A program made the position numbers and the translations under genes. Positions 43,047 through 50,900 of a stretch of 64,000 nucleotides of DNA are shown here, one piece after another. The stretch spans positions 37,892-101,891 of the forward strand of contig JAVJUV010000080.1 in the NCBI GenBank assembly GCA_040220415.1, written 5' to 3'. Positions within the stretch are counted from its first letter, which is position 1, and the number at the start of each line of letters is the position of its first letter. The notes beneath the pieces were generated by a model. The model made no database searches. It saw nothing but the letters and a program-made list of their open reading frames with translations, and was not told the DNA's origin. The DNA comes from JAVJUV01 sp040220415 (lineage in GTDB: Bacteria > Pseudomonadota > Alphaproteobacteria > Rhodobacterales > Rhodobacteraceae).

Positions 43047-43072
43047 GAAACTGTACCTGCCGCTCCAGTTTC
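43047..43072. promoter_or_regulatory. Inverted repeat in the HxlR/DUF1330 divergent region
   Basis: GAAACTG (43047-43053) and CAGTTTC (43066-43072), a perfect 7-bp dyad separated by 12 bases. Candidate HxlR operator. Confidence 0.5.
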
Positions 43073-43158
43073 GTGACTGGAGACGGCTGGCCCTTTCCTG
43101 CCAGCCTTGAGCCAGTTGCGCGGCCATCCCGGCCGCCACCAGACAAAGGAGCAAACTC

Positions 43159-43485
43159 ATGAGCGTCTATCTCATCGCCGATATCAAGGTCACCGACGAC
43201 GGCTGGGTTCCCGAATACGCCACGAACGTCCACAACCTGGTCGAAAAGCACGGCGGCCGCTACCTGTCGCGCAGCGGCAATATCGACACCCTGGAAGGGC
43301 CGGCAAAGGACAGCACCCTGATCGCGATCCTGGAATTTCCCGATCGCGCAGCGCTCGACGCCTTCGTGGCCGATCCCGAATACGCGCCCTACGGCAAGGC
43401 GCGCCAGGCCGGCAGCATCTCGCATTTCCACGTGATCGACGACACCGACATCGCGGGTGCCATTCCCTATCTGAAAGCCGCCTGA
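43159..43485 (+). CDS. DUF1330 family protein
   Basis: A 108-residue cytoplasmic protein of the DUF1330 dimeric alpha/beta-barrel type. It starts with SVYLIADIKVTDDGWVPEY and contains GGRYLSRSGNIDTLEGP. ILEFPDRAALDAFVADPEYAPYGKAR is a family hallmark. Related folds include antibiotic monooxygenase-like enzymes, but no activity is proven for this group. AAAGGAG precedes ATG 43159. It is divergent from the HxlR gene and is probably its main target. Confidence 0.88.
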   Translation: MSVYLIADIKVTDDGWVPEYATNVHNLVEKHGGRYLSRSGNIDTLEGPAKDSTLIAILEFPDRAALDAFVADPEYAPYGKARQAGSISHFHVIDDTDIAGAIPYLKAA

Positions 43486-43533
43486 GCGCGGCGGTCCGCT
43501 CCGGCCTGGCCGTCCGCGCCAAGCCCGGAAGAA

Positions 43534-43557
43534 CGGCCCCGGATCGCGCCGGGGCCG
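43534..43557 (+). terminator. Terminator of the DUF1330 gene
   Basis: Stem CGGCCCCGG / CCGGGGCCG with a 6-base loop, followed by TTCATTTTC. It lies between the DUF1330 gene and the convergent ompA-family gene. Confidence 0.7.
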
Positions 43558-43568
43558 TTCATTTTCAA

Positions 43569-45395
43569 TCAGTTATCAAGCACCGCCTGCCGCAGAAGCG
43601 GTGTGATCCGGCGCACGGCGGCGCGGCGGTTCAGGCGCTCGGCCGCCTCGGTCTCGATCTTCAGCGCGCTTTCGCCATAACCTTGCGTGATCATGTTCTC
43701 CGGCGGCACACCGAAATACTCGGCCAGCGCCAGCGCGACCGTCTCGGCCCGCCGGTCCGACAGCGCCAGGTTGTAGGTGGCGCTGCCCACGGCATCCGTA
43801 TGCCCCTCGATCAGGAACACTTCGCCCGGGCGCTCGTCGATCATCCGCTGCATCGCGCGGCCCAACCCGGCCAGCTCCTCGGCCTGGCTCGGTTCGATCG
43901 CGGCCGAGCCGGTCGCGAAGGTCACGCTGTCCAGCTCGATCTCGGGCGCCAGTTCGCGCACCTCGCGGATTTGCCGGACCTGGCGCAGCGAGAAACTGCG
44001 GTCCAGTCGCTCGGCCCGGACCTCCGCCAGCGCGCGTCGCAGCGCATCCTCGTCGGTGGCATCCACGCCCAGCGACCGTTTCGCCGGCCGCGGCAGTTCC
44101 GACACGACGACGGGTTCCGAGACCTCGGTGTCGTCGAACAGCACGACGCGTTCACCGTCGGGGAACTCGCGCACGCGGCGCACCACGCGCCCGTCGGCGG
44201 CGCGGATCGTGATGACCCGGATACCGTCGTCGCGGGTGACGATCGTGCGGGTCGAGCCATCGTTGAAGGTTTCGGTCCGCACCTGCGATCCTGGCTGGCG
44301 CAGCAGCGCGTCATCGTCTTTCAGAACCCGCAGGTCGCCCTCTTCATCACGCAGCACCACCCGGTCGCCCGAGTTCGACACCACCTCGTCGCCGTTCTGC
44401 AGGATCGAGCCGACGGCAACCGCGCCCAGACCCAGCAGCAGCGCCTTTTCGAAGTTCGACATGCCCGAGTCGCCGTCGGACTGCGCGGTCGCCGTCGCGT
44501 TCGCTTCGCCCGTGGCGGTGGTCTCGAAATCCTCGGACGACGACCGCGAGTTTTCCTCGGTCACTTCCTCGGTCGCAACCTCGGCCTCTTCGGACGCCGT
44601 TTCGTCGTCTTCCATTGCCGCGGCCGCGGCGGCGGCGGGCGCCTCTTCCACGATCACTTCCTCGACGGGCGCTTCGGCGACAGCCTCGGATGTCGATTGC
44701 TCCGCCGGAGCCTCTTCCGGTGCTTCTGCGGCAGCCTCTTCGGCCGGCGCTTCCTCGACCGGTGCTTCCTCGGCGGTCATTTCTTCCTCGGCGGTCATTA
44801 CTTCCTCGGCCGGGGCCTCTTCCGGGGCCTCGGCGGTCGCCTCATCCGCTGGCGTTTCCTCTGCAGGCGTTTCCTCGGCCGGGGCCTCTTCCAGGGCCTC
44901 GGCGGTCGCCTCATCCGCTGGCGCGGTCGCCTCATCCGCTGGCGCCTCTTCGGTCATGGCCTCCTCTGCGGGGGCCGCCTCGGTCGCCTCTGCGGCAGCC
45001 TCGTCCGAAGGCACATCCTCGGCGGGCGTCTCTTCCACAACCTCCGCCGGCATATCCTCCGCCGGTGCTTCCTCGGTGGTCGCTTCTTCCTCCGCCGGTG
45101 CTTCCTCAATCGCGTCGGCGGCCTCCTGCGCGGCGGTCGCCGCCGCTTCTTCCGTAACCGCGACAAAACCCTCGGGCGTCAGGCACGGCGTCGCGTCGGC
45201 GGATAGTTCCGCGGGGCACTGGCCCGCGTCCTGCCCTTCGTCGGGGATCAGCGCCAGGCCGTTCTCAAGCAGACAGGGCGGTTCGGGCGCGTCTCCGCAG
45301 ACCGGCAGCGACATATGTTCGGCGGCCAGCGCCGGATGGGGAATGCTCAGCGCCGCGCAGAGCGCAAGCGCCGTAGTGGATCTCAAGGTTTTCAT
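43569..45395 (-). CDS. OmpA family protein with long Glu/Ala/Pro repeat
   Basis: A 608-residue cell-envelope protein. The signal peptide (MKTLRSTTALALCAALSI through ALAAE) is followed by a Cys-containing segment (CGDAPEPPC). An extremely acidic low-complexity region (about residues 85-275) is built from units such as EEAPAEE, ADEATAEA and TAEE. The middle has a hydrophobic stretch (ALLLGLGAVAVGSIL). The C-terminal OmpA peptidoglycan-binding domain (about 490-605) contains TFATGSAAIEPSQ, EGHTDAVGSATYNLALSDRRAE and GYGES. AGGAGA precedes ATG 45395. It probably links outer membrane or periplasm to peptidoglycan. The repeat function is unknown. Confidence 0.88.
   Translation of the reverse strand: MKTLRSTTALALCAALSIPHPALAAEHMSLPVCGDAPEPPCLLENGLALIPDEGQDAGQCPAELSADATPCLTPEGFVAVTEEAAATAAQEAADAIEEAPAEEEATTEEAPAEDMPAEVVEETPAEDVPSDEAAAEATEAAPAEEAMTEEAPADEATAPADEATAEALEEAPAEETPAEETPADEATAEAPEEAPAEEVMTAEEEMTAEEAPVEEAPAEEAAAEAPEEAPAEQSTSEAVAEAPVEEVIVEEAPAAAAAAAMEDDETASEEAEVATEEVTEENSRSSSEDFETTATGEANATATAQSDGDSGMSNFEKALLLGLGAVAVGSILQNGDEVVSNSGDRVVLRDEEGDLRVLKDDDALLRQPGSQVRTETFNDGSTRTIVTRDDGIRVITIRAADGRVVRRVREFPDGERVVLFDDTEVSEPVVVSELPRPAKRSLGVDATDEDALRRALAEVRAERLDRSFSLRQVRQIREVRELAPEIELDSVTFATGSAAIEPSQAEELAGLGRAMQRMIDERPGEVFLIEGHTDAVGSATYNLALSDRRAETVALALAEYFGVPPENMITQGYGESALKIETEAAERLNRRAAVRRITPLLRQAVLDN
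44640..45135 (-). repeat. Degenerate tandem repeat coding for Glu/Ala/Pro-rich segment
   Basis: Coding DNA in which short units (translated as EAPAEE, ADEATAEA, TAEE and variants) recur many times within the OmpA-family gene. Nearly identical sub-blocks recur around 44818-44860 and 44880-44945, pointing to recent duplication. Confidence 0.7.
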
Positions 45396-45750
45396 GACGA
45401 TTCTCCTGAATGTCTTTGACCTTCTGCTGACGACATATCCCCTGTTAAACAATATCACAGCCCGAACGGTTCCGGCTCTCGCCCGCTCGGGCGGATCTCC
45501 GCCACCGCCGACCCTGCGTCATGCGCGAAAATCGCCGCCGGTCCGGAATCGGGTTGCACAACCGATTCTGTCCCGGCTTCGTGGCCCGATCGCCCGTTCC
45601 CGGACGGGATGGCGCGAAAGCCCTAAACAACCCGGTTCCGGCAGGATCATTGTCCTCGCATCATTAACAATGTCACCGGCGCGACCCGCTTCGCCTTGCC
45701 AGCCGCGCACTGCAGGGTAGGATGAAGGCTGTAATGTAAGGACGAGTGAT
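45396..45750. other. Intergenic region between the ompA-family gene and its divergent neighbour
   Basis: 355 bp containing both promoters. I see an AT-rich patch at about 45415-45465 and another near 45660, but no convincing coding frame or RNA gene. Confidence 0.6.
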
Positions 45751-46722
45751 ATGGTAGCGGGGGCTGCTGTGTCCGGCGATCTTTCCGATGCCGAGTGGCT
45801 GGAGAAGCTGCGGGATATCGGTGAGAAAGACGGGTATTTTTCATCACTGGGCCAGGATCATGCGTCGATCTTCGTCGAACGCTCGCATGATGTGCTGTTC
45901 GTGGCCTTCGAGACGCTGTTCGGCATCCGTTCAGTGAGCGATACCGGTTTGCCGGTCGCCTTCGACGTCTGCAACCGGCGCGGCTGGTCGCACCTGTCGC
46001 TCATCACCCAGAAACAGACATGGTTCCGTAACAAACGCGTCTGGAACTACTTCGACCGCCTGGTGGATTACGGCTTCTTCGAGGATTTCGACCGGGTGAT
46101 CTTCTACGGCGCCGGCATGTGCGGCTATGCCGCCGCGGCCTTCTCGGTCGTCGCTCCCGGCGCCCAGGTCATCCTGGTCTCGCCGCAGGCGACGCTGGAC
46201 CGGCCGAAAACGGAATGGGACACCCGCTTTCCCAACGCCCGCAGGCTGGATTTCGGCACGCGCTATGCCTATGCGCCCGACATGCTGGAAGCCGCTCAGC
46301 AGGCGTTCGTGATCTACGATCCTGCCGAGACCGAGGACGCGATGCACGCCTCGCTCTTCGACGCGCCCAACATCCATCACCACCGCTACCGGCGTGGCAG
46401 CGCGGGCGCGATCGAGACCGATCTGCGAGCATTGGGCCTGGTCTCGGCGCTCTCCGAGAAAGCCGCCAACGGAACGCTGACGCCCGCAAAGCTGGCGGAT
46501 ATCCTGCGGCTGCGGAAGCGGCACGTGCCGTATCTCAGGGCGCTTCTGGCACGAGTGCTGGACGAAGACCGCCCGGCGCTGACCGCCACGCTTTGCCGCG
46601 CCGTGCTGAAGGACCGGCCGATCCCCAGATTCAAGAAACACCTGGACGCGGCGGAACGCCAGCTTGCGGCGATGCGGGGCGAACCCGAGCCCGAGAAAAG
46701 CGGAAACGTCGGCGGCGCCTGA
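45751..46722 (+). CDS. Conserved Rhodobacteraceae protein of unknown function (often misnamed PAPS reductase)
   Basis: A 323-residue cytoplasmic protein. The most conserved-looking part is VIFYGAGMCGYAAAAFSVVAPGAQVILVSPQATLD (in two pieces around residues 115-150), which resembles the strand-elbow-helix of alpha/beta hydrolases but has Gly where the catalytic Ser would be. Other landmarks are FVAFETLFGIRS and RYAYAPDMLEAAQQAFVIYDP. Homologues in this family are commonly called phosphoadenosine phosphosulfate reductase, but none of the CysH cysteine motifs is present, and a real cysH exists at 38273. AAGGA precedes the start. It might be a polysaccharide-linked or inactive hydrolase. Function unknown. 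Confidence 0.8.
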   Translation: MVAGAAVSGDLSDAEWLEKLRDIGEKDGYFSSLGQDHASIFVERSHDVLFVAFETLFGIRSVSDTGLPVAFDVCNRRGWSHLSLITQKQTWFRNKRVWNYFDRLVDYGFFEDFDRVIFYGAGMCGYAAAAFSVVAPGAQVILVSPQATLDRPKTEWDTRFPNARRLDFGTRYAYAPDMLEAAQQAFVIYDPAETEDAMHASLFDAPNIHHHRYRRGSAGAIETDLRALGLVSALSEKAANGTLTPAKLADILRLRKRHVPYLRALLARVLDEDRPALTATLCRAVLKDRPIPRFKKHLDAAERQLAAMRGEPEPEKSGNVGGA

Positions 46723-46750
46723 ACGGCGCCACCAAGGTCACAAATCGCGA

Positions 46751-46909
46751 TCAGAAACCGCCAAGCCCGGCGATATAGCTGCGCTCGAGGCCGCCGCGGT
46801 CATAGCCGCGGCGCTGCAACTCGCGGTCGCTCAGGGAAAACAGCGATTGATAACGGGCACTCGGGCCGAACGCGGCCAGAAAACCTGCAAACCATGCCGG
46901 AGAGGCCAT
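46751..46909 (-). CDS. 52-residue DUF1127-like small protein
   Basis: Reading the minus strand from ATG 46909: MASPAWFAGFLAAFG at the start, then LSDRELQRRGYDRGGLERSY and IAGLGGF before TGA. The LSDRELQRRGYDRGGL stretch is the signature of short YjiS/DUF1127 proteins, which in alphaproteobacteria affect phosphate/carbon metabolism and sRNA pathways. TGGAG lies 6 bases before the start. It converges with the preceding gene, 28 bp apart. It is likely to be missed by gene finders because of its length. Confidence 0.72.
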   Translation of the reverse strand: MASPAWFAGFLAAFGPSARYQSLFSLSDRELQRRGYDRGGLERSYIAGLGGF

Positions 46910-47037
46910 GGGAAACTCCATTGTTCATATCATTCAGAAATCGCCCAACAAATGGGCAGATTTCGAACGCAGCACAAGCGCCGGTTCTGCATAGCCGTCA
47001 TGGCGGCGCTGCATGTCTCGGGGCAGGCTTTCCCGGC

Positions 47038-47325
47038 CTAGCTGTCGTAGTCCGGCGCCTTGCCCGACCGCCACCTGTCGATCAGCTTGGGGCCCAGAAC
47101 GCCCGCGACCGCGCCCAGCGCCAGCGGTGCGGCGTGCGGATCCGAGACCAGCATCGACAGAACCGCCGCGCCCAGAAGGCAGATCGCCAGCGACAGAAGC
47201 GCCATCTCCTTTGGCGCAATCGGTGTCTCGTCCAGCAGCACGCCGTCCAGTGCCGCCTTGATCCGCGGCTCGGCATAAGGCGCGCCCCAGCCCGCCGCCA
47301 CTCCCAGGATGAATGTTCCGAACAT
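47038..47325 (-). CDS. Small membrane protein next to pyrC
   Basis: A 95-residue protein with an N-terminal Gly-rich hydrophobic stretch (MFGTFILGVAAGWGAPYAEP) and two further membrane segments (MALLSLAICLLGAAVLSMLV and APLALGAVAGVLGPKLIDRW). The pattern AAGWGAPYAEPRIKAALDGVLL recurs in Rhodobacteraceae proteins at the same locus. GGGAGA is well placed before ATG 47325. It is divergent from pyrC, with 95 bp between. No function known. Confidence 0.8.
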   Translation of the reverse strand: MFGTFILGVAAGWGAPYAEPRIKAALDGVLLDETPIAPKEMALLSLAICLLGAAVLSMLVSDPHAAPLALGAVAGVLGPKLIDRWRSGKAPDYDS

Positions 47326-47420
47326 CGCGTTCTCCCGCGTCAGTCGTCTCTTTTGCGGGCCAGTCTGTCCCGCCGCGCCGGCCTCTGGCAAGCCCCCGCG
47401 CGATCCGCTACAGGAAACCC

Positions 47421-48458
47421 ATGACAGAAAGCCTCACGATCCGCCGCCCCGACGACTGGCACCTGCACCTGCGCGACGGCGCGATGATGGAAGGCGTGCT
47501 GCCCTTCTCGGCCCGGCATTTCGCCCGCGCCATCGTCATGCCGAACCTGGTGCCGCCCGTGGTGACCGGCGCCGAGGCCGCCGCCTACCGCGACCGCATC
47601 CTGGCCGCGCTGCCGGACGGCATGGCGTTCGAGCCCCTGATGACGCTCTACCTGACCGAAGAGACCGACCCGGACGACGTCGCCGCCGCCGCCGCTTCGG
47701 GCCTTGTGAAGGCGGTCAAGCTCTACCCCGCTGGCGCGACCACGAACTCGGCCTCGGGGGTCAAGGACTTCGCCAAGGTGCGGCCCGTGCTGGATCGCAT
47801 GGCCGAGATCGGCCTGCCGCTTTCGGTCCACGGCGAGGTCACGCGCCGCGAGGTCGACATCTTCGACCGCGAGGCGGTTTTCATCGACGAAGTGCTCGAC
47901 CCGATCCGCCGCGCCACGCCGGGCCTGCGCGTGGTGATGGAACACATCACCACCGCCGAGGCCGCGGCCTATGCCGCCGCCGGCGGCGACGACCTGGCCG
48001 CGACGATCACCGTCCAGCACCTGATGCTCGACCGCAACGACATGCTGGTCGGCGGCATGCGCCCGCATCTCTACTGCCTGCCGATCCTCAAGCGCGGCAC
48101 CCATCGCCCGAGGCTGGTGCAGGCCGCCACGTCCGGCAGTCCGCGCTTTTTCCTGGGCACCGACAGCGCGCCCCATCCGACCCATACCAAGGAAGCCGAA
48201 TGCTGCGCGGCGGGCTGCTTCACGGCACCCGTGGCGCTCTCGTGTCTGGCCCAGGTCTTCGACGAGGCCGACGCGCTCGACAGCCTCGAAGCCTTCGCCT
48301 CGCTGAACGGCCCCGCCTTCTACGGTCTTCCGGTGAACGAGGAGCGGGTCACGCTGACGAAGGGCGCGCCGATCGAGATCCCCGCCCCGGTCCAGACCGG
48401 CGCCGGACCGGTCAGCGTCTTCGACCCCGGACGCCCGGTGTACTGGAGCGTCGCATGA
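47421..48458 (+). CDS. pyrC: Dihydroorotase
   Basis: A 345-residue zinc amidohydrolase converting carbamoyl aspartate to dihydroorotate in pyrimidine synthesis. It is of the E. coli PyrC (type II) class. Metal ligands are in DDWHLHLRDGAMM (His16/His18 region), the carboxylated-lysine segment VKAVKLYPAGATTNS, LSVHGEV, MEHITT and FLGTDSAPHPTHTKE (catalytic Asp). CAGGAAA precedes ATG 47421, and the long frame upstream is not PyrC-like. pyrE follows after 88 bp that contain dispersed repeat copy 4. Assignment firm. Confidence 0.96.
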   Translation: MTESLTIRRPDDWHLHLRDGAMMEGVLPFSARHFARAIVMPNLVPPVVTGAEAAAYRDRILAALPDGMAFEPLMTLYLTEETDPDDVAAAAASGLVKAVKLYPAGATTNSASGVKDFAKVRPVLDRMAEIGLPLSVHGEVTRREVDIFDREAVFIDEVLDPIRRATPGLRVVMEHITTAEAAAYAAAGGDDLAATITVQHLMLDRNDMLVGGMRPHLYCLPILKRGTHRPRLVQAATSGSPRFFLGTDSAPHPTHTKEAECCAAGCFTAPVALSCLAQVFDEADALDSLEAFASLNGPAFYGLPVNEERVTLTKGAPIEIPAPVQTGAGPVSVFDPGRPVYWSVA

Positions 48459-48486
48459 GCATCGACGCGCTTTGCGCGCCGACCGG

Positions 48487-48538
48487 CCGGGGGGCCTTGC
48501 CCCCCGGACCCCCCACCGTATTTTCGCCAGGAAGAAGG
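48487..48538 (+). repeat. Dispersed GGAGTATTT-type element (copy 4) between pyrC and pyrE
   Basis: Hairpin CCGGGGGGC-CTT-GCCCCCCGG (48487-48507), then ACCCCCCACCGTATTTT, then CGCCAGGAAGAAGG. The core is diverged (ACCGTATTTT), but order and spacing match copies 2, 3 and 5. Its AGGAAGAAGGA tail is the Shine-Dalgarno of pyrE. Confidence 0.7.
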
Positions 48539-48546
48539 ACAGCCGC

Positions 48547-49224
48547 ATGATCCCGACCAGTTTTCCCGACCAGGACGAGATCGCCCGTCTCTCGGCCAAC
48601 ATGCTTCTGGAAATCGGCGCGGTGCATTTCAACGCGGCCGAACCCTTCACGCTGGCCTCGGGCCTTCCCTCGCCCACCTACATCGACTGCCGCAAGCTGA
48701 TCTCGTACCCGCGCATCCGCGCCGCGCTGATGGACTTCATGGCCGTCACCGTCATGCGCGAGGCAGGCTTCGAGGCTTTCGACAACATCGCCGGCGGCGA
48801 GACCGCGGGCATCCCGTTCGCCGCGATGGTGGCCGAGCGCCTGGCGCTGCCGATGACCTATGTCCGCAAGAAACCCAAGGGCTATGGCCGCAACGCCCGC
48901 ATCGAAGGCGTGATGGGCGAAGGCGACCGGGTTCTGCTGGTCGAGGATCTGACCACCGACGGCGGCTCGAAACTGTCCTTCGTCGACGCCATCCGCGAGA
49001 CCGGCGCCACCTGCGGGCACACTGCCGTCATCTTCTATTACGGCATCTTCCCCGAGACCATCGACACGCTGGCCAACCACGGCGTCAAGCTGCACCACCT
49101 CTGCACCTGGTGGGACGTCCTGGCGGCCGCGCGCGCCGGCGGCCGCTTCGACGAGGACACGCTGAAAGAGGTGGAATCCTTCCTGCGCGCGCCGCGTCCC
49201 TGGCAGGAAGCGCGGAAAAAATAA
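48547..49224 (+). CDS. pyrE: Orotate phosphoribosyltransferase
   Basis: A 225-residue enzyme joining orotate and PRPP to orotidine monophosphate. The PRPP-binding motif is VLLVEDLTTDGGS (about residues 130-142). The N-terminal part has GAVHFNAAEPFTLASGLPSPTYIDCRKL. GGETAGIPFAAMVAERLALPM and YVRKKPKGYGRNARIEG form the hood and loop. I chose ATG 48547, preceded by AAGGA supplied by repeat copy 4. An upstream in-frame start would only translate the repeat. It follows pyrC in what is probably one transcript. Confidence 0.96.
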   Translation: MIPTSFPDQDEIARLSANMLLEIGAVHFNAAEPFTLASGLPSPTYIDCRKLISYPRIRAALMDFMAVTVMREAGFEAFDNIAGGETAGIPFAAMVAERLALPMTYVRKKPKGYGRNARIEGVMGEGDRVLLVEDLTTDGGSKLSFVDAIRETGATCGHTAVIFYYGIFPETIDTLANHGVKLHHLCTWWDVLAAARAGGRFDEDTLKEVESFLRAPRPWQEARKK

Positions 49225-49246
49225 TTCTTCCGACTGCCGCAGCATG

Positions 49247-49276
49247 TTGACGCAAGGGGTCGCCAGACCGCAAGAT
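49247..49276 (+). promoter_or_regulatory. Candidate dnaB promoter
   Basis: TTGACG (49247-49252) and a weak -10 CAAGAT (49271-49276, spacer 18), 113 bp before dnaB. Confidence 0.35.
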
Positions 49277-49291
49277 GATGCGGTCCGGCGG

Positions 49292-49311
49292 TTGTCCACA
49301 GGCGATCCACA
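49292..49311. promoter_or_regulatory. Two DnaA-box-like repeats upstream of dnaB
   Basis: TTGTCCACA (49292-49300) and CGATCCACA (49303-49311) lie 11 bp apart as direct repeats sharing TCCACAGG. The first differs from the DnaA box TTATCCACA at one base, the second at two. They sit 78-97 bp before dnaB. Confidence 0.5.
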
Positions 49312-49388
49312 GGATTTCCAGATAGACCGGCAGCGCCCAGCCGCGTAAGCAAAGTTCCGGGGACAGGGACTAGAAAAAGAGGGCAGTA

Positions 49389-50879
49389 ATGAGCGAAATC
49401 GCTCGCGTTCAGCACATCGGCGACCAACCCGCCGAGACCGAGACAGTTCCGCACAATATCGAGGCCGAACAACAGCTTCTCGGCGCGATCCTGACCAACA
49501 ACGATGTCTATGATCGGGTCGCGGGCGTCATCAACGAGGCTCATTTCTACGACCCCGTGCATGCCCGAATCTACGAGGTGGCGGCCAGCCGAATCGCCAA
49601 GAACGCGCTGGCCTCGCCGGTGACGCTGAAGGCCTTTCTCGAGGACGATCCCGGCCTGAAGGAACTGGGCGGCGCGGCCTACCTGGTGCGCCTCGCCGGT
49701 GCCGCGATCAGCGCATTCGCCGCGCGCGACTATGCCCAGATGATCTACGACCTGGCGATCCGCCGCAAACTGATGGACCTCGGCCGCGATATCGTGGCGA
49801 AGGCGCAGAAGGTCGAGGTCGCGAACGAACCCAAGGAACAGATCGTCGAGGCCGAACAGGCGCTCTACAAGCTGGGCGAGGCGGGAAATTCCTCGACCGG
49901 GTTCCAGTCCTTCCTCAAGGCCGTGACCGATGCGGTCAACGTCGCCAACGCCGCCTACCAGCGCGAAGGCGGGCTGGCGGGCATCTCGACCGGCCTTACC
50001 GACATGGACAAGAAGCTGGGCGGGCTGCACAAGTCCGACCTTCTGATCCTGGCCGGACGCCCCTCGATGGGAAAGACGTCGCTGGCCACCAACATCGCCT
50101 TCAACATCGCAAAGGCCTACAAGAAGGGCCGCCTGCCGGATGGGACCGACGGCGCGGTGAACGGCGGCATCGTGGGCTTCTACTCGCTGGAAATGTCGGC
50201 TGAACAGCTCGCCGCGCGTATTCTCTCCGAGGCCGCCGAGGTGCCGTCCGACCAGATCCGTCGCGGCGACCTGACCGAGGCCGAGTTCCGCCGCTTCGTC
50301 GAAGCCGCAAAGACGCTCGAGGCCTGCCCGCTCTACATCGACGACACGCCGGCCCTGCCGATCAGCCAGCTTGCCGCCCGCGCCCGGCGGCTGAAGCGCG
50401 AGCATGGCCTGGACGTGCTGATCGTCGACTATCTTCAGCTTGTCCGCCCCGCCACCGCCAAGGACAGCCGCGTGAACGAGGTCTCCGAGATCACGCAAGG
50501 TCTGAAAGCCATCGCCAAGGAGCTGGACATTCCCGTCGTGGCTCTTTCGCAGCTCTCCCGCCAGGTCGAGAACCGCGAAGACAAGCGCCCGCAACTCAGT
50601 GATTTGCGTGAATCAGGCTCCATCGAGCAGGACGCCGATGTCGTGATGTTCGTGTTCCGCGAGGAATACTACAAGGAACGGGAGAAACCCGGCGATCACG
50701 ATCTGGAGGCCATGGCAAAGTGGCAGGAGGAGATGGAAAAACTCCACGGCCGCGCCGAAGTCATCATCGGAAAACAGCGCCATGGCCCCATCGGTTCGGT
50801 GGAACTTTCGTTCGAGGGGCGCTTCACCCGCTTCGGCAACCTGGTCAAACCCTGGCAGCAGGGCGGCAGCGACTTCTGA
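49389..50879 (+). CDS. dnaB: Replicative DNA helicase DnaB
   Basis: A 496-residue hexameric replicative helicase that unwinds DNA ahead of the fork. The N-terminal domain (about 20-120) includes VPHNIEAEQQLLGAILTNND and interacts with primase. The RecA-like C-domain has Walker A AGRPSMGKTSL (residues 222-232), Walker B LIVDYLQLV, and the arginine-finger/sensor region with SQLSRQVENREDKRPQLSDLRESG. It carries the usual EQDADVVMFVFREEYY segment. No intein is present. It is preceded by DnaA-box-like sites and follows pyrE by 164 bp. Convergent with the AI-2E gene. Confidence 0.97.
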   Translation: MSEIARVQHIGDQPAETETVPHNIEAEQQLLGAILTNNDVYDRVAGVINEAHFYDPVHARIYEVAASRIAKNALASPVTLKAFLEDDPGLKELGGAAYLVRLAGAAISAFAARDYAQMIYDLAIRRKLMDLGRDIVAKAQKVEVANEPKEQIVEAEQALYKLGEAGNSSTGFQSFLKAVTDAVNVANAAYQREGGLAGISTGLTDMDKKLGGLHKSDLLILAGRPSMGKTSLATNIAFNIAKAYKKGRLPDGTDGAVNGGIVGFYSLEMSAEQLAARILSEAAEVPSDQIRRGDLTEAEFRRFVEAAKTLEACPLYIDDTPALPISQLAARARRLKREHGLDVLIVDYLQLVRPATAKDSRVNEVSEITQGLKAIAKELDIPVVALSQLSRQVENREDKRPQLSDLRESGSIEQDADVVMFVFREEYYKEREKPGDHDLEAMAKWQEEMEKLHGRAEVIIGKQRHGPIGSVELSFEGRFTRFGNLVKPWQQGGSDF

Positions 50880-50900
50880 TCGCGGCGCCGGCGGTCGCGC

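Noticed and set aside
43107..45206. A 699-codon frame on the plus strand opposite the OmpA-family gene
   Set aside because: It is the mirror of a repetitive GC-rich gene. The minus-strand frame has a signal peptide, a Shine-Dalgarno and an OmpA domain, while this frame encodes Gly/Arg/Leu repeats with no known motif.
45751..46722. Annotation as phosphoadenosine phosphosulfate reductase
   Set aside because: None of the CysH cysteine signatures or the ATP-PPase loop is present, and a true cysH lies at 38273-39022.
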